DNA of 12,535 nt from CAWBCI01 sp963787195. Lineage in GTDB: Bacteria > Bacteroidota > Bacteroidia > Bacteroidales > JAGOPY01. Below the pieces are notes generated by a model, which was not told the DNA's origin, searched no databases, and worked only from the letters and a program-made list of their open reading frames with translations. The DNA lies in assembly GCA_963787195.1 (NCBI GenBank), contig CAWBCI010000032.1, positions 1-12,535 of the forward strand, read 5' to 3'. Positions 7,404 to 12,535 of this stretch are shown one piece after another. The translations under genes were made by a program, and so were the position numbers. Positions within the stretch are counted from its first letter, which is position 1. Every line of letters begins with the position of its first letter.

Positions 7404-7457
7404 GGATGCCGATCTTCAATTTGATTTAAAGATAGGAAAATATTCATGAAACCCGCT

Positions 7458-8933
7458 TCAGTCTTTCAGAAGCCCGGTCCTTTCGTTGAATTCCTTGATC
7501 AGCTCATCCCAACGGGCCGGCTGATTGAATATGGCCGGCCAGAGTTCGCGGTCTTCCCAGAGCCTGCGCAGGTCTTCCACATCCTTGGCCTGCTGTTCCA
7601 CCCAGGTGAAATACTTCAGGTTGTGGATGGCTTTCTGGTCTTCGTAGCGGAGCTCCTTCATATAATCAGGAGAAGTCCCGAGCATACATTTTTCGTGGTC
7701 CCTTGCAGCCTGCATCAGTGAATAATGCCCTCTTTCTTCATTCAACTCCGTAATCCTCGACTGGTACATTTCAGCTGAATCGGTGGCTATTGTGATCAGC
7801 ACATCTTCCGAGGTAAGGTCAAAATGTTTGGCGGTTTTAATGGCCGAAAGCACATTCGCTATACCGGAAATACCGATCAGTTCGAGTTTGTCGACTATTT
7901 CCGGATTTACGCCGTTTTCCTTCAGGTAATCATGGCCTTCTTTATCATTAAAGAGCCGCAAGAGGCGCATGCAATCTTCATCATCTATGGCGGTCACCAC
8001 ATTGGTATTCTTCACATTGTGTATCCATGGCACATGCTTGTCGCCTATGCCTTCGATCCGGTGCCCGCCAAAACCATTTTGCAGCAGGGTAGGGCATTGC
8101 AGGGCTTCGGAGGCCACCACTTTCAGGTGGGGGAATTTGGTGCGGAGGTAATCTCCGGCAGCAATGGTACCGGCCGATCCGGTGGCTGAAATATAGGCAG
8201 CCAACTGGGAATTCTTTCCTGCTACTTCCTGATATATTTCTTCGATGGCATGGCCTGTGATCTCGTAATGCCAGCAGGAGTTTCCGAATTCGTCGAACTG
8301 GTTGAAGATGACCGCATCTTTGCGGGTGCGACGGATCTCCCAGCATTTATCATAGATCTCCTTCACATTCGATTCACAGCCCGGGGTGGCGATCACTTCG
8401 GCCCCGATCTCCTTCAGCCAGCTAAATCTTTCCTTGCTCATCTCCTCGGGGAGTATGGCCACGGCGGTCACATCCATGAGGTAGGAGTCGAAGGCGCCCC
8501 CGCGGCAGTAGTTTCCGGTAGAGGGCCAGACGGCCTTGTTATAAGTCGGATCGAACTGCCCGGTGATGATTCGTGGAGCCAGGCAGCCATAAGCCGCGCC
8601 CACTTTGTGGGAGCCTGTCGGAAGCCATTTTCCTATCATCACGACTATGCGGGCATCCACGCCCGTAAGTTCCCTGGGGAGTTCCATATAGTTCACTTTC
8701 CCGTACTGCCCGCCGCTGGCTTTGGGCTCGTTCTTCCAGGTAATCCTGAAAAGGTTAAGTGGATGCAGGTCCCACAAGCCGATGTTCTTCAGTTTATCTT
8801 TGATCTTTCCGGGGATCAGCTCCGGGTTTTGCATCTGGGCGAATGTGGGGAGGATGATGCCCTTCTCACGGTAACGGTCTACTGCTTTCTGCAGGATACC
8901 CTCATCAACAATTTTATCAATAATTGGGATCAT
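7458..8933 (-). CDS. TrpB-like fold-type II PLP-dependent enzyme
   Basis: This intact 491-residue enzyme is related to the tryptophan-synthase-beta/cysteine-synthase superfamily. KWLPTGSHKVGAA places the Schiff-base lysine at K110 in a TrpB-like context; WPSTGNYCRGG (136-146) is the substrate loop, and ATGSAGTIAAG (250-260) is the glycine-rich phosphate-binding loop. It is longer than typical cysteine synthases, with an extra N-terminal helical part (1-60) and a C-terminal helical tail rich in charged residues (395-491). It does not carry motifs I associate with diaminopropionate ammonia-lyase (YgeX). ATG 8933 follows an AT-rich leader with no Shine-Dalgarno. It is 166 bp downstream of ygfK with an inverted repeat between, and 54 bp upstream of the second PLP gene. 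Proposed role: elimination or exchange at the beta carbon of an amino-acid intermediate of purine breakdown (inference). Confidence 0.8.
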   Translation of the reverse strand: MIPIIDKIVDEGILQKAVDRYREKGIILPTFAQMQNPELIPGKIKDKLKNIGLWDLHPLNLFRITWKNEPKASGGQYGKVNYMELPRELTGVDARIVVMIGKWLPTGSHKVGAAYGCLAPRIITGQFDPTYNKAVWPSTGNYCRGGAFDSYLMDVTAVAILPEEMSKERFSWLKEIGAEVIATPGCESNVKEIYDKCWEIRRTRKDAVIFNQFDEFGNSCWHYEITGHAIEEIYQEVAGKNSQLAAYISATGSAGTIAAGDYLRTKFPHLKVVASEALQCPTLLQNGFGGHRIEGIGDKHVPWIHNVKNTNVVTAIDDEDCMRLLRLFNDKEGHDYLKENGVNPEIVDKLELIGISGIANVLSAIKTAKHFDLTSEDVLITIATDSAEMYQSRITELNEERGHYSLMQAARDHEKCMLGTSPDYMKELRYEDQKAIHNLKYFTWVEQQAKDVEDLRRLWEDRELWPAIFNQPARWDELIKEFNERTGLLKD

Positions 8934-8977
8934 TTACTTCTATTTTTATTCTAGATTAAAATTTTAATTTCCTTTTT

Positions 8978-9065
8978 GCCACAAAGCCTCAAAGTCACCA
9001 AGATATTCACAAAGATTTTTTGTAATTAATTTTTGTGATTCTTAGAGTTTTAGTGTTTTTGTGGC
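8978..9065. repeat. Imperfect inverted repeat between ygfK and the TrpB-like gene
   Basis: The left arm starts gccacaaagcctcaaagtc and contains ttcacaaag; the right arm mirrors it with ttttgtgatt and ends tgtttttgtggc. Arms are about 35 bp with several mismatches and enclose an AT-rich centre. The wording resembles dispersed cacaaag/ctttgtgg elements seen in many environmental bacterial genomes. As RNA it could form a long hairpin between two co-directional genes, tuning expression of the downstream part, but nothing proves this. No uridine tract in the right place supports a classic terminator. Confidence 0.7.
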
Positions 9066-9099
9066 TAATAAACGAGCCTTACATTTTTAATGAACTTAA

Positions 9100-9739
9100 C
9101 TAAATGAAAATCTGATAAATCCCCTTTAAAACAACCGACATCTCCGCTGCATAATTAAAATCCGCTTCATTTGTTTCCTTATCCAGGAATTCAACTTCTT
9201 CAATATTAAAATTCGCGGGGTTGATCGTTGCCTTCACTTCATCGGTTTCGTAAATATATTTATCGTTTTCCAGGCTTAGGGTTTTTATTTTTCCTTCTTC
9301 TTTATAAATTAAAATATTCCGATCAGGCAAGCGGCTCAGGTAATAGCCTTTTTCCTCCTGTTTAAAAGTATCGAGGCTGAGGCAGATGCCTGGTTTATCC
9401 TTGTAAGGACTGCCGCTGCTGGGGCAGAAAGTCGTGCAATTCCCGCATTCGTTGCAGAAGTCGCGTATGTTCAGGATCTGGTATTTCTGTGAAACGCTGA
9501 AATCCCTGTCTTTTTCAAAAATTAATTTACCTTCTTCAGTTCTTCTTACTTTTTGAAGTTTATAATTCACCGGTTCCATCCAGTAGCTGAAGTTGGCCAG
9601 GTTGGGGCAAACCGTCACGCAAACATTGCAGATCTCATCGCATTGCAGGCAGCGGGAAGCTTCCCTGCGGGCTTCTTCCTCATCCATAGAGGAAGTTACC
9701 AGATTAAAATTCTTCCTGTCATTTACGCGGCGTTTCATG
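9100..9739 (-). CDS. ygfK: YgfK-type oxidoreductase, C-terminal iron-sulfur fragment
   Basis: This is the C-terminal part of the ygfK-type gene, separated by a frameshift near 9739. The reading MKRRVNDRKNFNLVTSSMDEEEA leads into the paired 4Fe-4S motifs CLQCDEICNVCVTVCPN and CNECGNCTTFCPSSGSP, followed by a mixed alpha/beta tail. Both cluster motifs are intact. The ATG that would start this fragment alone is at 9738, where the frame change happens, so I regard it as a coincidence and not a separate gene. An independent ferredoxin-like subunit made by re-initiation cannot be excluded. Confidence 0.85.
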
Positions 9740-12385
9740 TATCGATACGGCCGGGATGCGTATGGCTTTTTTATGCAGTAGTCCTACTATATCTACTTTT
9801 TTATTTTCTTTTTTATTTTTTGAAGGAAGATGGATTTCCAGGTCAGCAATGATCTCCGCTGCTGCTTTTCTTCCGTCGGCAATGGCGTTGATAGCCGTGG
9901 AGGCACCCCGCATGGCGTCGCCGCCGGTGTAAAGCTTTTCAATGGCCGTTTTATAGCTTCTTTCTTTTGTTTTTAATTTTTCGGGAGAAAGGAAGTCCAG
10001 GTCGCTTTGCTGGCCTATTGCGGGTATGACCGTTTCGCAGGCTATCTCAAATTCCGATCCGGGGACTTTCACCGGCCGGGGACGACCGCTTTTATCCTTT
10101 TCACCCAAAATATTCCCTGAACAAATTATTCCCCCGATTTTTCCTTCTTTAATGATTATCCTTTCAGGATTTACCAGTTCGATGATCTCCATGCCCTCTT
10201 CCAGCACCGCTTTGATCTCACCCTGGTCGGCGGGCATCTCCTTTATTGTACGGCGGTAAATAATGCTAACCTTCCCCTCTTTCCCGACCAGGCGATAGGC
10301 CGTGCGGGCCGCATCCATGGCCGTATTGCCCCCGCCTATGATCACAACATTCCGGCCCAGGCCGGTAGCTTTATCCTGTTTCACATTAAACAGGAAATCC
10401 AGCGGATCTAGAACTCCCTTTGAATTGATGCCTTCCAGTTCTATGGGCGCTGATTTCTGCGCCCCGGCAGCCAGGAAGACCACATCGTTTTCAGTATAAA
10501 TCTTATCGAAATTTTCTTTATTTATTTTATGATTTTCATGAAGATGAACCCCGGATGAAATAATCCTTTGTATATCATTTCCAATAGCTTCATCCGTCAG
10601 CCTGAAAGAAGGGATGGCTCCGGAGACCATGCCACCCGCAACCTTTTTCTGCTCGTAGACATTTATCTCAAAACCCGCTTTATTCAGGAACCAGGCGCAG
10701 GACAAGCCGGCCGGCCCCGCCCCGATGATGGCGGCTTTTTTTCCATTGGGCAGACTTTTAACCTCGTTGAATATCCCGCTTTGATTTTCGGCAATATATC
10801 TTTTGATCTCCCTGATCTTTAGTGAGCTGTCGTAGTTGATCCTCGTGCATTTCAACTGGCAGAGGTGGTCGCACACCATGCCGGTGACCGATGGAAAGGG
10901 ATTGGTATCGAAGATAGCTTCAAAAGCTGCATCATTATTTCCTTCAGCAGTGTGGAACATGTATTCCGGTATGGCCTGGTTGGTCGGGCAGGTATCGGTG
11001 CAGGGGGCGTGGATACAGTCGAAACTGCCCAGGGGCCGGGCGGTTTTGATGGAAGGCTCAATAAAGGAAGTGACCTTGTATGCCGGGTTTTCAGCGACAC
11101 GGGCTGCATAGTTCTGCAGGTTTTCCAGGGCGGCCTTTTTAATATTTTTTTCTTTTTTGTTTGATGATGAGATGATGAACTCTTCGATATTTTTGGCTGA
11201 TTTCCCTGCAAATTCCTTCCGCAGGTTTTCGGCATATTGCCAGAGGCGGCCGTAGCCGCCGGGTTTCAGCAGGTCGCTGCAAACTGTAACGGGCTTCAGT
11301 CCGCAGGCCAGCACTTCGCCTATATTGAAGCAATCGACACCCGCTGAGAAGGAGATGTCCAGTTCCCCCTCAAATTCTTCCTGTAATTTTTTTGATAGCT
11401 TAATACTGATGGGATGTAAGGCCCTCCCGCTCATATACATCATCTGCTGTTCCTTCCCGAAAATGTCGCGGTGGTTGAGGCTTTCCAGTGTATTGGTGAG
11501 TTTCAGGCTGAAGAGCAATCCTTCCTCTTTTGCGGCTTCAGTAAGCATATTGATAAGCTCCAGGGCTTCGGGGTATTTCAGGTCATGTTCAAAAGCCAGG
11601 TCCGGCACCGGAGTTTTAAAGCCCAGTTCATCATTCAGCAAAGATCGCAGTTCCTCCGCACCCAGGAGGGTCGGATTGAGCTTGACGGTTGTATGTAGCT
11701 TCTTTTCTTTGATGAGATAAAGGCCGATCTTCCCGATTTCGTCGGGCGGACAGCCGTGCATGGTACTCAGGGTGACATTATCTGAAATAATCGGCGAAAT
11801 ATTCAAATTATCTATGTCAGGGTACATTTTCCGGACTATTTGCTTCATCGCATCCAATTCCTCGCTGCAATCTTTCATCTTCCTGAAAAACCATTGCACA
11901 TTTTCTTTTAAAATGCCTTCCAGGTTATAGCCCACGCTCATGTTGAAGATGGTTCCCAGCGGGCCATCGAAACCCAGTTCTTTCTTCAGGATATGTATGA
12001 TGATCCATGCTTTGAGGTATTCTTCGAAAGACTCTTTCACCTTCAGTTCCTGCGACCATTCGCAGTTATAGCCCTCATCCTGCATATCGATACAGGGCTT
12101 GGCAACATCCAGTTCGTCGAGGGTCTGTATGGTTTTCAGCTCTATATAGCGGGCCCCGCAGAGCCAGGCAGCGATAATATTCTGGGCCATTTGTGTATGA
12201 GGGCCTGCGGCAACGCCAAAGGGAGTTTCCAGCATCTTACCATAGCGTTCCATGCGGAAGGGATCGGTCTGCAGGGGTTTGAAAAAGAGGCTTCCGGGAA
12301 TGCCCAGGAAGCGTTCCCGGCGGACTTCCGAGAGGCTCAGCTTCAGCAGTGCGGGCAGTGGCAGAGGTGAAAATTTATCAGACAA
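9719..12385 (-). CDS. ygfK: YgfK-type (putative selenate reductase/dioxopurine) flavin and Fe-S oxidoreductase, main part
   Basis: Residues 1-400 are a dihydroorotate-dehydrogenase-like barrel (ETPFGVAAGPHTQMAQNI, 53-70; FNMSVGYNLEG, 147-157; STMHGCPPDEI, 207-217). A GltD-like 4Fe-4S domain has C457, C462, C466 and C505, C509, C513. A FAD Rossmann fold follows (IIGAGPAG, 553-560) with an NAD(P)H site (IIGGGNTA, 682-689) and the FAD-closing motif GGDAMRGASTA (821-831). With the C-terminal Fe-S piece the repaired protein is 1094 residues, similar to E. coli YgfK (about 1030). The start is TTG at 12385; the conserved N-terminus LPLPALLKLSLSE begins here and no in-frame ATG lies before the upstream stop. 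YgfK is historically called a putative selenate reductase; it marks anaerobic purine/urate clusters and, as I recall without being able to verify, has recently been tied to reductive dearomatisation of 2,8-dioxopurine. Confidence 0.9.
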   Translation of the reverse strand: MSDKFSPLPLPALLKLSLSEVRRERFLGIPGSLFFKPLQTDPFRMERYGKMLETPFGVAAGPHTQMAQNIIAAWLCGARYIELKTIQTLDELDVAKPCIDMQDEGYNCEWSQELKVKESFEEYLKAWIIIHILKKELGFDGPLGTIFNMSVGYNLEGILKENVQWFFRKMKDCSEELDAMKQIVRKMYPDIDNLNISPIISDNVTLSTMHGCPPDEIGKIGLYLIKEKKLHTTVKLNPTLLGAEELRSLLNDELGFKTPVPDLAFEHDLKYPEALELINMLTEAAKEEGLLFSLKLTNTLESLNHRDIFGKEQQMMYMSGRALHPISIKLSKKLQEEFEGELDISFSAGVDCFNIGEVLACGLKPVTVCSDLLKPGGYGRLWQYAENLRKEFAGKSAKNIEEFIISSSNKKEKNIKKAALENLQNYAARVAENPAYKVTSFIEPSIKTARPLGSFDCIHAPCTDTCPTNQAIPEYMFHTAEGNNDAAFEAIFDTNPFPSVTGMVCDHLCQLKCTRINYDSSLKIREIKRYIAENQSGIFNEVKSLPNGKKAAIIGAGPAGLSCAWFLNKAGFEINVYEQKKVAGGMVSGAIPSFRLTDEAIGNDIQRIISSGVHLHENHKINKENFDKIYTENDVVFLAAGAQKSAPIELEGINSKGVLDPLDFLFNVKQDKATGLGRNVVIIGGGNTAMDAARTAYRLVGKEGKVSIIYRRTIKEMPADQGEIKAVLEEGMEIIELVNPERIIIKEGKIGGIICSGNILGEKDKSGRPRPVKVPGSEFEIACETVIPAIGQQSDLDFLSPEKLKTKERSYKTAIEKLYTGGDAMRGASTAINAIADGRKAAAEIIADLEIHLPSKNKKENKKVDIVGLLHKKAIRIPAVSIHETPRK
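9739..9739 (-). other. Frameshift site in ygfK: one extra base
   Basis: The coding strand GTA TCG ATA CAT GAA ACG gives SIHETPRK and a stop at 9719; skipping one base near the C of ATAC gives SIMKRRVNDRKNF, continuous with the iron-sulfur part. Removing one base makes 9100-12385 an exact 1095 codons. An A6 run at about 9768-9773 is an alternative site but fits the family spacing less well. Confidence 0.75.
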
Positions 12386-12410
12386 AATAATCGTGCTTAA
12401 ATGTGATCGT

Positions 12411-12441
12411 CAAAGGTAGGGAATTCGGTGGATGTAGCGAA
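12411..12441 (-). promoter_or_regulatory. Bacteroidota-type promoter for the ygfK operon
   Basis: On the reverse strand TACCTTTG (12418-12411) matches the -7 consensus TAnnTTTG exactly. TTCG (12441-12438), one mismatch from the -33 TTTG, lies 19 bp upstream, the usual spacing. The predicted transcript would start near 12404 and leave a leader of about 19 bases before the TTG start. No matching -7 box was found ahead of the TrpB-like, threonine synthase-like or xdhD-type genes, which suggests this promoter serves all four. Confidence 0.5.
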
Positions 12442-12535
12442 GTAACGATATCACGAAATGTCGAATTAAATGGGAAATGGGAAATCGAAAATTACATCGA
12501 CAATCGACAATGCCGAATGCCGAATCGACAATTTC
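12431..12535 (+). repeat. Composite dispersed repeat, copy C (cut by window edge)
   Basis: The opening block gatgtagcgaagtaacgata, then cacgaaatgtcgaatta and acatcgacaatcgacaatgccg, matches the start of copies A and B in the same orientation. The rest lies beyond the window. The -33 half of the ygfK promoter overlaps its first bases. Confidence 0.75.

Noticed and set aside
8250..8954. Forward-strand 234-codon open frame
   Set aside because: It is antisense to the PLP-lysine and substrate-loop region of the TrpB-like gene; the reverse strand carries the conserved motifs.

Overview
The window most likely comes from a member of the Bacteroidota, probably an environmental or gut-type anaerobe; this is an inference. 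Start codons lack Shine-Dalgarno sequences, two genes are preceded by boxes matching the Bacteroidota -7 consensus TAnnTTTG, and the intergenic DNA carries long dispersed repeats. No tRNA, rRNA or CRISPR array is visible.

Left part (1-2830): a single forward gene (609-2285) encodes a class I methyltransferase fused to a C-terminal HNH nuclease. It is clearly more AT-rich than the reverse-strand operon and sits alone between two same-orientation copies (about 36-522 and 2312-2775) of a composite repeat built of short hairpin modules. A third copy starts at 12431 and runs off the right edge.

Middle and right (2831-12418): a reverse-strand block, read right to left. It starts at a good Bacteroidota-type promoter (12411-12441) and runs: ygfK-type multidomain flavin/iron-sulfur oxidoreductase; a TrpB-like fold-II PLP enzyme; a threonine-synthase-like fold-II PLP enzyme with an N-terminal zinc ribbon; and an xdhD-type molybdenum hydroxylase with fused 2Fe-2S and Mo domains. 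A small four-helix membrane protein follows, probably from its own promoter. YgfK and XdhD-type proteins are markers of the anaerobic purine/urate catabolic cluster linked to selenium-dependent molybdenum hydroxylases. The likely division of labour is purine hydroxylation or dehydroxylation by XdhD, NAD(P)H-linked redox chemistry by YgfK, and downstream amino-acid chemistry (for example on a 2,3-diaminopropionate-like intermediate) by the PLP enzymes. That last step is inference.

Three of the four operon genes are broken by frameshifts (xdhD twice, the threonine-synthase-like gene once, ygfK once). All four can be repaired by removing one base, and the repaired lengths are exact multiples of three. 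They may be decay, or insertion-type sequencing errors. The threonine-synthase-like gene also carries an in-frame array of ten 15-bp repeats (TDGSR) inside the catalytic domain, next to a perfect 24-bp palindrome.
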